DNA of 64,000 nucleotides from Ctenosaura bakeri (taxonomy: Eukaryota > Chordata > Lepidosauria > Squamata > Iguanidae): positions 434,001 through 498,000 of the forward strand of contig CAOLHI010000058.1 in the NCBI GenBank assembly GCA_948474755.1. Reading direction: 5' to 3'. Made by a program: the position numbers and the translations under genes. Below the pieces are notes generated by a model, which did not search any database, was not told the origin of the DNA, and was given only the letters and a program-made list of their open reading frames with translations. This document shows, one piece after another, positions 47,138 to 60,698 of this stretch (position 1 is the stretch's first letter; every line of letters starts with the position of its first letter).

Positions 47138-47392
47138 GTTGTTGTTGTGTGACTTCAAGTCATTTCCAACTTATGGTCATTTTCAGGTGAAGCTATCATG
47201 GGTTTTTCTGGCACTGACAGCTCTGCTGGCTGTTTGCTGTAAAAAAGTAGAATGAATGAATGAATGAATGAATGAATGGCATTGACAGTATGTGACAAAC
47301 TCCAGGTCACCCAGTGGGTTGCCATGGCCAAGCAGGAAATTTAACCCTGGTTTCAAGGGTTATAGTCCAATGCTCAAACCACTAATGTAAAG
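47138..47392 (-). mobile_element. MIR-like tRNA SINE with internal (GAAT)n
   Basis: 'ttgttgttgtgtgacttcaa', then 'gtcacccagtgggttgccat' and the B-box-like 'atttaaccctgg', as in the copies at 11577 and 31778. An ATGA/GAAT array of about six units (47250-47278) sits in the middle and probably expanded after insertion. Confidence 0.8.
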
Positions 47393-48226
47393 AAATTTAT
47401 GAATTCTGACTAATTCTTGAAAAAAAGAAAAAAGAGATTCTTGCCCACCTCTACTTGTAAAGCAACTCAGACAGAGTTATTTGGATCTTATGTGGCCCAG
47501 GAAACACATCCAATCTGGTTCTGATAGACATTGCAAAACACCAATCTGGTCCAGTTGTGTCAGTGATGAATAGTTGGTGCACTTTGCTAATTACAGACCT
47601 TTATTGAAAAACATAAGTGATATATCAAGTGATGCCACTGTGTAAGGAAGGTGACCCTTGGGATTACAAAGCCATTTAGCTGTTCTTATGAACCTGATGT
47701 CTTTTTCTTAACATGAATTTGTTGAAAAGAATAGACACATATCCTTCTCACCTCAAGAAAAGCAGAGACATCTTAAGGCTAAAGCTGTCATGTATACCCC
47801 ACTTACCTCCCTTGTACTGTACTTCTGAAGGAGCTCCATATTGCCAAGTCACATAATTTAGTCATTGCTTTTGTGATTTTGTCAAAATACAGGCATACAT
47901 TAAAAAAGACTCCTGCTACTAATATGACAGAATGGACAGAGGAGAGAACATATTCATTTTCTAGCTTTTAATGCAGATGGGGACATTCAAAAGTTTGTGT
48001 TTGGGGTGAGGAAGCAGTGAGGTGCCTTCTTATTTTTCTTTTTTTTAAATCTACTCAGTGTGCATGAAAGTGTTCTTTCTGTGTGGTAACTGAAAAGCTT
48101 TTGTTTCCACTTTTAAAAGAATTAAATGCAAGACTCTGGAATGGTTGAGGACTGATGAGGGAGAAAAAATAAATAAAAGGAAGGACTTAAAGTTAAAGTA
48201 CATATATTTATGAATACAGTCATATA

Positions 48227-48423
48227 AGCGATCTCTGCACTCCACTCTTATAGTACTATTATTCCACTTTCTACATCTTGTGGAGTTCTGGAGTTTATAG
48301 TTTACTGAGTCCAAAGAGTTCTCTGGCTGAGAATTCTAAATGCCCTAAACTCCAAACCCCAGGATCCCATAGGAGGTTGACAGTGGAATAATAGCACTAT
48401 AACAGTGGAGTGCAGAAACGGCC
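48227..48423. mobile_element. Palindromic MITE, family P copy 6, TSD ATA
   Basis: Left arm AGCGATCTCTGCACTCCACTC and right arm ACAGTGGAGTGCAGAAACGGCC. ATA flanks both ends (48224-48226, 48424-48426). This is the best-supported 3 bp duplication for family P. Confidence 0.8.
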
Positions 48424-48426
48424 ATA

Positions 48427-51400
48427 GACTCTTTCTTGTCAGAGTCCTAAATGTGTGTATAAAGATATACATAAAATAAGACTGTACACTGAGGATGGGA
48501 ATTCTCACTTCTTAGAAGATGCTAGGGAAAAGGCATCAGTATTTTTTCCTGTAAAGTCAAAACACTTTTTTTCTCACAAAGGATGGAAAAAATCACCACA
48601 ATATTTAAAAAACTGCATTTTCAAGAAAATCCATTTTACTGAGAACTGCACAACTTTCTGAAGAACAACTGCATAGTTGAAGGTCTGCCTCCAGACATCA
48701 TTATTTCATTTTGCATAACTTTTTGAGAAAGAGGGACATGACAACACTTAAATGGATAGATTAGATACCAGTATTTTTTTAAAGTGTATTGCATACTGGA
48801 GTTTTGGGGCTAATTTTCTAGTCCTGCTCGATAGAGGGGGCAATTTGTACAGCAAAAATCACTCTGTGATCTGAGAAAGGCCCAAACTACTGGGTTCTGA
48901 GTCTGCACTCCTATCCTTTCTTGACCTGCTTGCCTACTTTGATTCCCTGATTCCTTCTCACCTCTGCTAATTTGCTTTACTCCAACCAAGGATGCTCAAC
49001 TCCTGGCATCCCCTCCTCCTCAGATCTTTCACAGCTGCCTTGCAAGAATTGGAGTAGGTGAGGTCACGAAAGGAAGGCAGTGCAAACCCCGAGACCAGAG
49101 AGTTCAGGAACCAAGTTGGTTTTTTAAAAAAAAAATACTGAGAAAGAGTGACAGAGGAGGGGGCAGCAGCAGGAGAGGATCAATCTTAGAAGGAATGAAG
49201 CAAATTAGATGAGAAAATAGTCATAATTTTCACTCTTAAGATACATAACTTTAGGGCTTAGCATTCAAGAAATGTTTTACTCCATTTCCACCCTTCCAAT
49301 GGTGAACCATTCTGAAGCTTATAAAAATTGTACGGTTTTAGTTAGTATAGGTGCACAACTTTGTCTTGGAGAGTTGTGCTGTATTCCTGCTGTATGACTT
49401 TTAAAGCTATGCAGAGTTGACATAGTTGTGCTGTTTTGCTGTGCAAAACCACCACCAACAACAACAATGTTATTGCAAATTGCAGGAACTTTCCAAGCAC
49501 CATTTTAATTCTGGCTAGCTTTCCCCAAGTGATTGGTAACACCAAATTTAGACCACTCTAGGGAAATTGTCAAATACCTATCCCATCCCTTCTCTACATG
49601 TAAAACATGACATCAAATTCAACTCTAAACCCTGAAAAACTAGATTAATGTAAACATTATTCTCTGGGTGGAAAATAGAGGTGCCAGGTACTAAAAAAAA
49701 CTCCCCCACTTCTTCCTTCCTTCTCTCCTCACCTTGGTGCTTTCTAGAGCTTGGAGAAATAACAACAACAACAACAACTTGATCAGAACCCCCAAGAATC
49801 CCCCTGTCAGTATTTAAAACTGTAGTTCTTTCTTTGTAAGAACTGGAGTGGAAACTATCATTTCTTGTAAACATTGTGTTTCCATCTCTTTCTTTTTCTT
49901 CCATCAAAATCCAAAATCCACAAAACAGTGTAACTCTCATTGGGCCAACTAAAGTGCACAATACACATTGTGAAAGCTAATGAAGCTTCACTATCTTCTT
50001 CATCAGGCAAAGATGTCAAAATCATACAGGACAAGAAAAGTGATGAAGTCTGAGTCACAGGCCTCCATTTTCTCTCAAATATTACTTCTGTTGCCAGTTA
50101 AGATGCACTGCGGAGATTTCAATACAGGCAGAGACCATTTCCCTTCTTGGCCATGTGTGAACTAGGGGCAAAATGCAGTAAAACACAAGTAATAAAATTT
50201 CAGCTCCAGTAGCAACAGAAAATTAACTGTCTCCGAATTACTTATAAAAGGGTTAAGATTTGCTTTGGGATCATTTAAAGTAGCTTGCTTCATCTTGGGC
50301 ATTGTAGTGGACTGGAGCTCCTATAACCACCAGTCAGCACAGCTGATGTTGACTAGCAGGCCCAATAACATCTGGAAAGCAACACTTGCCCAATCCTGTT
50401 GTATGAGAAAGGCTATTGAAAATATGGACAATTTTACAGATTGATCTGATATAAGTTTAATTGCATTTTCACTCCTTGATTTCAGCAGAGGTTAGAGTGG
50501 CTAACATCATATAGGACTAAGTATCATTCTAATTTTCTTATGACAAATTCTAGGTCCTCCCCACTTCCACAACTTTCTGGAATTCAAGGGATGAAATACC
50601 AACACAGATAGATTGCTAACCTTCTGTGTGCAATATGTGTTTGATCATTTGACTATTTTACAATTGTAACTGTAAAGGTACTTTTTCCTGTTAGTCATTG
50701 TTTTCTTTTCTTATGATCTATGGATTTATCTTTTTTTATGATTATTTCAATTCAAATTGAATAAGATTATCATGAATCAGTATCTCACCACTGGCAGGTG
50801 TTTATCAAACATTCCAAGCAGTTTGCCGCTGGACTACAAAGAAGGCTTGTACCATGCAGATGACTCCTTCCTACTACATTAGCACTAACATCTAAGCCTT
50901 GTCAAGCCATAGGACCTGGACATTATGTGACCAAGAAGCTGTACTACTCTTTCACAACTACATTCCATACCATGCATACAAGAGCTTCATTTATGCATCA
51001 TACTGAAAAATCTAATGGTTCACAAAACAATATCAGTTTCAAATAACACACTTAAAGGCTTTGGCCAAGGTTCTGCACCAGAAGACGTAGCTACAGTGAT
51101 GAAGTACTGCTGTAGTTTAATCTTCTGATTTGACCCCCCCACACACACACACAAAGCATCTTACAAATCAGGCTGTGCCACCAACATAGTGATTTCTTAG
51201 GTGGTGGTAAGTGGATCAGTGGGTGCAGTCGCATAGGACCGTGGGGGTGGGGGAGTGATTCACCCCAGGTGGCTATGTTTTTGGGGTGTTCCGGTCTGTA
51301 GCCATGCCCCCATGTGTCCTGGCCACACTCCCATGTACCACAGCCACGCCCCATGCACAGTGGCCATGCCCCTCATGCTGTAGTCCCCCCCTCCAAGCTC

Positions 51401-53534
51401 CGCCACTGAGTGGGCAAAGAAGCATTTCATCTTATCTAGACAGAGAAGCACTTTTGGACATTTCCAATTAATTCAGTAATAATTAGAACTCAAGATCTCA
51501 GTGACCATTCAATAGGCTTAACATCTAATAGTAGGAAATATACATTAAGGTTCATATTCAATAGTACAGTCATCCCTCTACATTCACAAGGGTTAGGGGC
51601 ACAGGACCCCCGTGAAAGTTGAAAAACCGTGAATAACTCTAGGCCCTCCCAAACCATATTTAACAAACAAAAAAAGATATGATCACCATATTCAACCCAC
51701 CATGGATTCCTTTGAGGCATCAGGACTCCTTCACAAGGCAAAAGTGGGTGGATAGTGGGGCTTACTGCCACCTCTGCTACTGCCTCATACCATTTTTGAA
51801 AGGACTTACAAGCCTCATTCACAGTTTCTCAGTCTTACAAGGTGTACAGTCCCTATTAAAAATGGCCCAGGGAGGCAGCAGAGGTGACAGTAAATAATCA
51901 ATGAATAATGAAATCCACAAAAGTGAAACCTGCAAATGTGGAGGGATGACCGCAATAAAAATGAAATGCCAAGAGAAAGAGTCAAAAATCCAAATGTGGG
52001 AGCAAAACCACATTTTTTTTGAAAGCTAAAGATTACTTCTGTCATAACCTCTCATGACCTCAAGGCACTACCTCTCCTCTTTTTGATGCTGCTGTCTTTG
52101 TAGTCAGACAGGGCTACACTCTCCCAGACCAGCTGGAAATGAGCCAGACAGACAACCAGGGTTGACATCCTGTAGGTCCCAAAATTAAATGGTCTCAAAG
52201 CACCTTCTGTGATAGCAGTCTAAGAAAATTCAAAAATCTGAGATGAATTGAATTTAAGATTAGACACATTAGAAATGAGAGAAACCAATTTATCTACCTG
52301 TAAACTATTATACTACCTGATCCTTTGCTAAGCTAAGGTCATACAGGATGATGAGTGAAGGATGGCAATGTAGAGGCTTTGTATCAGATGATCCAAAAAT
52401 GATGGAGGAGGGGCCAAAACCTGATAATGTGAAATGCATAAAAAACAAATAATCATACTATTACCATTGTTCTCTTACTCATGAATAATGCCTGCTAGTC
52501 AATGTTTCAGATGACATATTGAACCATATCTGTTTTCTGTCCAGACCTAGCAGCATGTAACATTTCTCTGGAGTAACTGCACTAGTTTTCTTTTTTTTTT
52601 TTAACTTTTTCTTGAGACTCCCTGATTTGCCCAGGGAACCTCAACATTTCTCTCAAATTTCTTACTGATGTTCAGTTGCTTCCTGAGCTGTTTCATTAGT
52701 CTTCTTTTGAATTTCTCAGATGTTTTGCCAAAGCAGACATTTCCAATTCTGCCTTGGATTTTGCTTAAGGCAACTCTGCTCACAGTACAAACACAGCTAT
52801 GGGAAAGATGTTCCATATTTCCCTCCCATAGGACTATTGACAGGCCTTAGGTGCATGCATGTAGTTCTATATACAAGACTTGTCAAGTGATTGGCAGATA
52901 CACAAATCTCTTCCTCTTAATTGTGAACTGAAGAGTGAAGATGATTAAGATGACTAAAACTCAGATCACTTCTTTTTCCTTGCAAACAGCTCATCACTGC
53001 TGTTTTAATACAACAATTTTAATGATCCATTTTTCTTGGTTTACTTTATAAGCTACCTGTATATTTTCCAATTATTTTTAAAATTTATTATAAGTATACA
53101 CTCATAACAGCTAGATTTGATTTATTTATTGGTTATTGTAAGTCTTGAGTGAAAGATATCAGAAAGAGATGTAATCTCAGAGACTGTACTTTACAAGAAT
53201 TTGAAGATATGAAACATTTTCTATTAAACTGACCAATTTATTCAAACAATATTAGGACTAAATCGTTGCCCAAGTTTCCTACTACATATAGGTATTGATC
53301 TATTTGTGAAAAGATTTAGATAAGAGTGTGACTTCTCTAACTTATAATAGCACTAGAGAACGCTGTGACCACAAAGACAGCAAATATTTGTCTCCATCAA
53401 TTGTTATTACATAAAAGCATTCATAAAACAACACTGTAACATGTCTTGGTGACCCTCACTCATAAATTTATGATTTTTGATGTATGATTATGTTTTATTT
53501 TACATTTGTAATGGCCAGACAACTATATACAAAC
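48427..53534. other. No gene recognised
   Basis: Mostly unique-looking sequence. It contains short CAA runs (49758-49777), a CA run near 51137-51152 and the repeat fragment listed at 50286. The 127-codon minus frame at 49578-49961 includes a valine run produced by the CAA repeat and has no domain. Confidence 0.4.
50286..50394. repeat. ACTCCCAG-type palindromic MITE fragment, copy 5
   Basis: 'gggcattgtagtggactgga', then 'gctcctataaccaccagtca' and the later 'ccaataacatctggaaagc' match the general layout of this reptile repeat, strongly eroded. Confidence 0.45.
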
Positions 53535-54410
53535 AGGATGGCTTAGCATGGAAGGAGGATATAAAATTCACACTCAGCATGAACCCGAAAGAAAATTTCT
53601 TTAAAATGTTATATAGGTGGCACATGACACCATTGAAAATGAAGAAGACTTTACATATGGGAAGTGAAAAGTGCTGGAAGTGAGATTGTGAAATAGGATC
53701 ACATTACGATATGCGGTGGACATGTAAACAAGCAAACATGTTCTGGCGAAAGATACACAGTCGTATCCAAGATATATTAAAGATAAAATATGAGATGACA
53801 CCCAAGCTATATTTATTGAATATGGTCACCGACCTTAAGGATTTAAAGAAACATAAAAAGATTTTGTTATATTTGATCATGGCCGCCAGATTGTGTTTTC
53901 CACAGCATTGGAAGGGCGGGTAAACTCAATCCATCGAGGAATGGTAAATCAAGATTACCGATATGATGGAAATAGATAAATTATTGTGTCTGGTAAAAGA
54001 TAAGATGATCCAACAAACAGAAAGAGAATGAAAATGAATATCAGACTGGATAAAGAAAAGATAGATAAAGGGATAAGATAGACACAGAGATAAAAGATAA
54101 CGATATAGACCAAAGACGATGCAAGCAATTAAATATTTGATGTATAGACATATATCATATATAGATATGATGTATAGATATGATATATTGATAAATATAA
54201 TTATTCTTAGTAATGATAGTTAATAGGTATACAGACTAGAAATGAATATTTATGGGAAATGGATAATGAGAATAAGGTGTAACTTTGGGGAAATGCAATT
54301 TAAAGGAATGTTGGGGGGGGAATACAAGTAAAGAATGAGAACATGGAAAATGGAAGACATGTAATTTTAATGGATGATAAAATTTTAATATATATATTAA
54401 AAAAATTAAT
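53535..54410 (+). pseudogene. L1 ORF2 C-terminal remnant
   Basis: One frame from 53535 to about 54050 encodes an L1 ORF2 tail: NPKENFFKMLYRWHMTP, then the cysteine-rich motif CWK(stop)DCEIGSHYDMRWTCK (the Cys after CWK has become a stop), then FWRKIH and later MAARLCFPQHWKGG and IKITDMMEIDKLL. I count several in-frame stops but no frameshift over about 500 bp. An A/T-rich 3' UTR and A-rich end (54390-54408) follow. The element is 5' truncated. Confidence 0.8.
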
Positions 54411-55023
54411 AGGATGGCTTGCTTGCTATTGATTCCAAATCCAGAAGTTACACCAGGGAAAAGACTACAGCAGCAGCACAATTTGCACATGCTCTTCTCC
54501 ATCCAACTAACATAGAAGTTGTCTTCCACAAGTAGAGTGATGGGGATTCTCAATTTCTGGATCAAAAGCAGAGGCTTTACAGTTCTATGTACAGATAGCA
54601 ATATAGGACCATGGGAACTGCCTTATACCAGGACAGACATTTTGTCCACCTAATTCTCCATTATCTGTTCTGAATGGCAACAGAAGTTTCAAACTGAGGT
54701 GTCTTCTATCACCTGCTACAGATGCCAGATATTGTTGTTGAGACATTCTGCATGGAAATTATTTGCATTGTTGCATAGTCGTTCCTGTAACTCCATATAG
54801 GATAGGATCCAATAAGTGAAATCCATGTGTGTGTATACTTTTATGAATATAAATATTTAAATCTCATCTTATATAGTAAGATCTCTCAGAAGCTCACAAT
54901 AATATTGATACAAACAATTTTAAATAGAAATAAATAAAATAATGTGAGGGTGAGAAAACACATTAAACTATTGAACAAATTAAAAAGTAAAAACCATCTA
55001 ATTCATGTATAGATGTAAATTTA

Positions 55024-55440
55024 GGCCCTTTCTGCACCCTACTTTTTAGCAAAGACATCCAGTGGGGATCCCAGGAGCAGCTCTGTCAGGAGGGGAACAC
55101 AATGGGAGCACACTCCTCCTCACCGGTTGGGTCTCTGTGGAAGGGAGCACAATGGCACTGTCTCTTCCTTCCTCAGTGCAGGAGGGTACTTTCCCAGGCT
55201 GTACTGGGGCAGGAAGTACAGCCATTGCACCTCTGCTGCTTCTGCAGGACAGGTAAGTCCAGGATGGCAGCCTAATCACATGTCATTAACAGAGAAAACC
55301 CACCAATGATTTAATATGTGATCATGCTGCATGGGGGTGGGACAAGGACAAGACTGCAATAACATCATGCAGAAGCAATGTTGTGGTCCTGTCCTTCTCC
55401 TATCCCCCTTGTGAGATGGAAGGGTGATATGGAAAGGGCC
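55024..55440 (-). mobile_element. MITE family R copy 3 (inverted)
   Basis: Starts GGCCCTTTCTGCACCC and ends GATATGGAAAGGGCC. The family words appear in reverse complement ('cccaggctgtactggggcag' and 'acagccattgcacc'). Flanking triplets TTA and TGT do not match. Confidence 0.78.
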
Positions 55441-58400
55441 TGTGAGGAAGCTGTTAGGCCACAAATGCTCTAATAACATGCCAAATTTTAACTTGGTGCC
55501 TAAAAGAAACCAGTGCCAGCACAAATCAAGCTTCACATGATAGGGCACTCAACAAGCAGGCAGCCACACCAGAGAAAGGCCACCTCCCAAATCCTCACAC
55601 AATGTATTCTTCATACTGCTGGGCCAGAGACAGAGACATCTCAAGCAGATTACAGTCCTTAGGCATTCAATTAAATTGCTCTTCCATCATCAAACTGGCA
55701 GAGGAATAATTTATCTCCATGAACACCATGCATGCTCTCCAAATCTTCTTTTGAGGGGCAAGGGACTCTCTAGAATAGATTTTTGGGGATGGACTGTAAG
55801 GACTGAAGGATAATATCCTGCTTCACAAGAAGAAACTTATTCACATGATGTTGGATTCCGTGCAGTACATGTTGCATAATTGGATGCTCATGTAATTCTG
55901 TTTCCCCCTTTGGCTTACAAAAAATAAAGATTGAAATAATAGAATGTCAAAATTAAAACTTCACTGGCACTGTTCCTGTATCAAAAATTAAAAACACACA
56001 CCTCATAATTAAAACTGTCTATATCTTTGGAAGAACCTTTATCTTCTCTCCAATTTATTAGAGGTAAAATTACTTTTTCCCTAAGTGCTGTGTGTTTCTG
56101 TTTTCAGCCTTAAAATCAATTACTGCTGGCAGAGAGTAATTAAACAAACTAATGAGATGTTATTTTAAATTACAACCTGACTTTCTTTCAGGCATCTTTG
56201 CAATGAGCCTTAACTACCCTTTTCTGCATTGTTGCATTTTAACCCCCCCCCTTTTGTCTTTGTCAGCTTGCTTTCTGTTTCTTGTTTTCCATGACTTACC
56301 ACCTACTTTCATAGTAGGAAATAATTAGCTAAATATTTTAATTAGAGGTTTCTCAAAGCAACAGTAGGGCATTCTATAAATGGAAAGTTATTTGATATTG
56401 CAGGGGGGAAAATCTAGCTTACTATGGTATGTGGAGTTCTGCCATATGAGAAATTGCCTTCTGCAGTTAACTCCAACAGCAGGGTTAATTGTATTCCATT
56501 CATCTAAGAGCACCATTAAGTGTGCTGTGGAGTCATTTAAATGTGTTACTGACCCTTTTCTGCATTAACTTTTTTGATGTGTGTACTAAAAGGCTCTCAT
56601 CTGAAGATGATGCAATACCATGGTCAGTTATTCTGATGGGTGATGTGTGAGAGAATAGTGAACTGATGCTTCTCTCTCTCAATCTTTCTCTCAGTAAACA
56701 CCCATGAGCAAGAGTAGCTGAAGGACAGGTATATCATTAAATGATGACTTAGGTGGATTGGAAAAACTGAAGTTCAAAGTGTTACTCACCTATGTACACA
56801 CTGGGACCATTTACTGCCTCACATCCAAGCCTATCTGAAGGAAAGCTGTGAGGATAAAATGGAGAGAGTTAAGTGTGCCTCCTTGAACTCCTTGGGCAGA
56901 AGCAGAACATGAAGAAAAAAAACCCTAAAGCTTCTAGAATCCCTTATGTTAGGTATAGGATTATAGGAGCTGTAGCCCGAAAACAAATTTGTCTGGCTCT
57001 GGAGAAATGTTGGAACCTATATGTGATAAAACTCATATAAAAGAGAGAATCACAACCGTCACAAAGGAGTAACATCTATAATAGTTTTGGAAGGACCAGA
57101 TCAGATGTTCTGAAATTCTCTGTACTTTGTTATCTGTGGAGTGGACAACATGATGAACATGTATATGAGAACTAGGCTCAGCAAAAGTCAGAATATCATC
57201 TGCATGCTCATCATGCCTTTTGCTCCATAGAAACAGCTGTCACTTTTCAGCCAATGGTGGTAAAGGAATGTTTCCAGTGTTCTTTGTTTTTCATCAATCA
57301 AAAGAATATACTTCAGGAAGAATAAGTGAGGAGATATCTCCACCTGATGCACAACTGTAAAATTACACTGTCATAAGAAAAATCTCTCTGGTGATCTTGA
57401 CAGCAGGCATACAGTCACAGTGGTATTCAGAGTGGATGTGTAAACATCTTTGAGAAACTTGACTAGTCTTATTCAAATGCTTTTAATTTCATTTGAGATT
57501 CCTTGGAAGTTTTGGTAAGCAGATAGCTCCCCGGGTTTTTGCTTTAGTATGCCACTTTCAGCCTAAACAATAAAACCAGTTTCGAAGGGAGTGCATTCTG
57601 GCGGTGGTTGGGGCTGAAGCCAAAAATGTGGGAACAAAAATCTAAGCATATTTAATTGAAAACTTACTGCCAGTAACAAAAGTCTTAATCATCTTAGATG
57701 CCATAAAATGAAGAAATTAATCGGGTCTGATTTTTTTTTAATGGATTCACCAAATTTGAATCTGCTGAACCTGTAAGTGAAACAGAATATACTTGTGTGC
57801 TTCCAATCCATGCTTTTTAAGAAATTAGTATTCTGATCTACAGCTTCCCAAAATGTGTACAAAAGGTACACAGTATACTTAAAAGTAGGCATATTAGGGG
57901 AAATTGCACAGAAGAAAAGCAAGATATTAAGGTAAAATGCTTGGACAAATGTCCACAATAGGAAAAGTGTGTGCAAAAGATGTGAACACTAAGAATGATG
58001 CCCACAAAAATGTGTACAGATGTCTATGGTGGTTTTTTTTCCTTTTTGGAACTCAAATGCCTCCCAGGGGTATTTAGATATATTTCCCATGCACATATCT
58101 TTTTTTGTTTGTGTGTGTGTGTGTGATGTACCTTATGCCTGGAAACTGGTGCAAGCCAGCACTAAAACGAACTTAGGATCAAGGAAATAAGAAATTCAGT
58201 AAAACCAAAACAGGTAGATTTACCCAGTTCTAGGTATGAGTATGTATGATATCATCCAATGATCACATCTTTATTGTTGAAGACTGTAGTATCACTGGCT
58301 CAAAGTCTTTGTCTTGGTTTTGAACACTTTTTAAATATTGCAAATGAACAAATTCTGTCAATTTCTGACAACCTAGGAATAAATATAAGATGTGAATCCA

Positions 58401-58507
58401 TCTCATATTATTTTATAGTCTGGATTTTTTGTTCCTTTCTCAGTTAAGAACTGGGCCAATTAAAACCAAGCCAGGGTAAAATAGAGGTAGAGTTGGGTTA
58501 TTTGCAT
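55441..58507. other. No gene recognised
   Basis: Unique-looking AT-rich sequence. Short poly-C (56242-56251) and GT (58109-58125) runs are present. No supportable open frame. Confidence 0.4.
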
Positions 58508-58690
58508 TAATTTGTTTATTATATTTATATACCACCTTTGTTCCATTTAGCTGAAGGCAATGGTCTTGAACCTTCTCATGCCTATATAACCATCACAACA
58601 ACCCCATATGTTAGACCACGCTAAGAAAATGAGGGGGGGGGATGACTAGATCAAGATCAGCATGGAGATTTGAACCTGGATGTTCCAAAT
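58508..58690 (-). mobile_element. tRNA SINE, MIR/LINE-tailed, eroded
   Basis: The left end 'tttattatatttataccac' type tail is followed by 'cacaacaacccc', then 'agatcaagatcagcatggag' and the reversed B-box 'gatttgaacctgg' (about 58667-58679). The layout matches common reptile SINEs with the tRNA head on the minus strand. Confidence 0.6.
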
Positions 58691-59348
58691 GCCACTCTTC
58701 TGACACCAAAGTTTCAAAAACAATAATCTGTATGACCAATCCCCTATGGACTTCATTCTGAACTCATTTGGGACTTAACCTACTGAAACAAAAAAAAAAA
58801 AAGTTTAATTGATTTAATTGTCCTTCAAATGAAGCTTGTATGTAAACACTATCAACACAGTTAATGATATTAGAGTCAGATCCTTGATTAATGTACCCAG
58901 TAGGCAAAGTTTATTTTTATTGAGTTAATTATTTACAGCGTTCCTTAATTTAAAATAGAGCTGTCATTCCACTAGCTACAAATGTGGTCATTACTTTGTT
59001 TCATTTTCATCTAATCAGATATTTAAAATCTAATGTCATCTTTTTCTTATTGGTGTCTCTTTAATGAATTCAAATAGTCACTTTAATTTAACAAAATAAA
59101 AATAAAACCTCTTCAGTCAAATTGGTGTCTGAATGCACTTGTACGCAGAATTGTAGATGAATGTTAGCCTGTCAAGGTGCAGCATTTTAAAAGACAGGAG
59201 CTCCATCTTGTGGACATGAAGAAGCCAAGCAATTATGGCTTATACTTTTTTCCCCCAAAAAGCTCATTATTTCCAATAAGCCTATATAGCATGATAAATA
59301 CCAACCCATATGTAGATTGTAAGTATATATAAGCTGCACAGACTAATA

Positions 59349-59552
59349 TGATACCATTTAACTGTCATAGCTTCATCCTATGGAATCCTGGGGACTACAG
59401 TTTGGCAAGGCACTCAGAATTTTCTGCTACAAAGCTCTGGTGCAGTAATTCAGCGAATTGTGCTAGAGCTCTTGAAGGAATATAAGTGCCTCACCAAACT
59501 ACAAATCCTGTGATTTTTGTAGGATGGAACAATAGCAGTTTAAGCGGTTATC
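59349..59552. mobile_element. Older relative of palindromic MITE family P
   Basis: 'tcatcctatggaatcctggg' and the inverted 'acaaatcctgtgatttttgt' with 'aggatggaacaatagcagtt' resemble 16628-16835. Ends are eroded. Confidence 0.45.
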
Positions 59553-60698
59553 AGAACCTCCACAACTCTGTACTGGTAGGTTCATTCCGCTTCCGGACAG
59601 CCACACTGTTTCTGCAGTCCCAAGGAGACACCAAAACTAGGAAATTGGTTCATTCTTTTATGGCAGGCCCATGGGCTACACGTGGCCTGCAGGACCATTT
59701 TTCTGGCTTCCTTTCCATTTTTTTTTCCTTTTTGAATCCCCAAATGCCCTCCCCCGAGTATTTAGATATATTTCCCACACGCATACCATTTTAGGTATTG
59801 GGAAAGGTTTTTTTTCCAACAGAAAATGACCTTAAAGATGTGGTTGGTATGAGTTTCTTCATGATTCCCCAGCAGACACAATGCAGCCACTTAACCCCTG
59901 GCAGTTGCCAATCCCTGCTTTATAGATATATATGAGTATTGACTTTGGCTTAAGGAACCTCCATGTTGTGCAAGTCTATTCAGAGTAGTCTCCAAAGAGG
60001 GGATTGCATTTTAGACTCTGGGTTTTTGTGATAGCAATTATAAAGTTGTGACAGCCATTATAAAGTGTGTGTGTGTTCACAGATTGAATGAAAATTCATG
60101 CTTTTTCTTTTCTTTTCTTTTCTCTGTCACTGCCCCTTGACCATCGGGCAGCTAAGTCTGTGAAAGTTTAACTATATGATAACGAAATGACAGCTTGTTT
60201 GAGGAGACTCTATGTTTTGCTTTCTGCTCTCACCAGTCAGACTGGTGACATTTAGTGACACAGCATAAAGACATGATGGGGAGTCAAAGGCCCTTTTTGC
60301 ATGTCATTTTCCATGTGAAAGGGTGCCTGGAGCATCGTGCAATTGTGAGGAGTGATCTGCACAACGCACTCACAATCGCGCAATGCTCCAGGGTAGGGCA
60401 GGCGCCAATCATGCACCTTTTCATTTTTGGCTGGCAGCTGAAAATGGTGTGTGATCGTACATTGCTCCCGGGCCCCATGCGCACTTACTTGGCATGCAGA
60501 GCCTCCGGAGCTGTGCCAGTTATGCTTCCTGCCCCAGCACAGCCTGGGAAACTCCCAGGCTGTACTGCGGAAGGAAGAGGCAGGGCTCTCACACAAGCAG
60601 GCAGCTCATGTGGAGCCGAAGGACCCTGGATGTGAGAGCCTCTCACCAGAAGCTGCTTGTGTGATCCCCACACCCCAGCTCCAGAAGAAGGTAAGGTG

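Noticed and set aside
49578..49961. 127-codon minus-strand open frame
   Set aside because: Contains a valine run encoded by a CAA-type microsatellite, no domain and no splice-like borders; chance is the better explanation.
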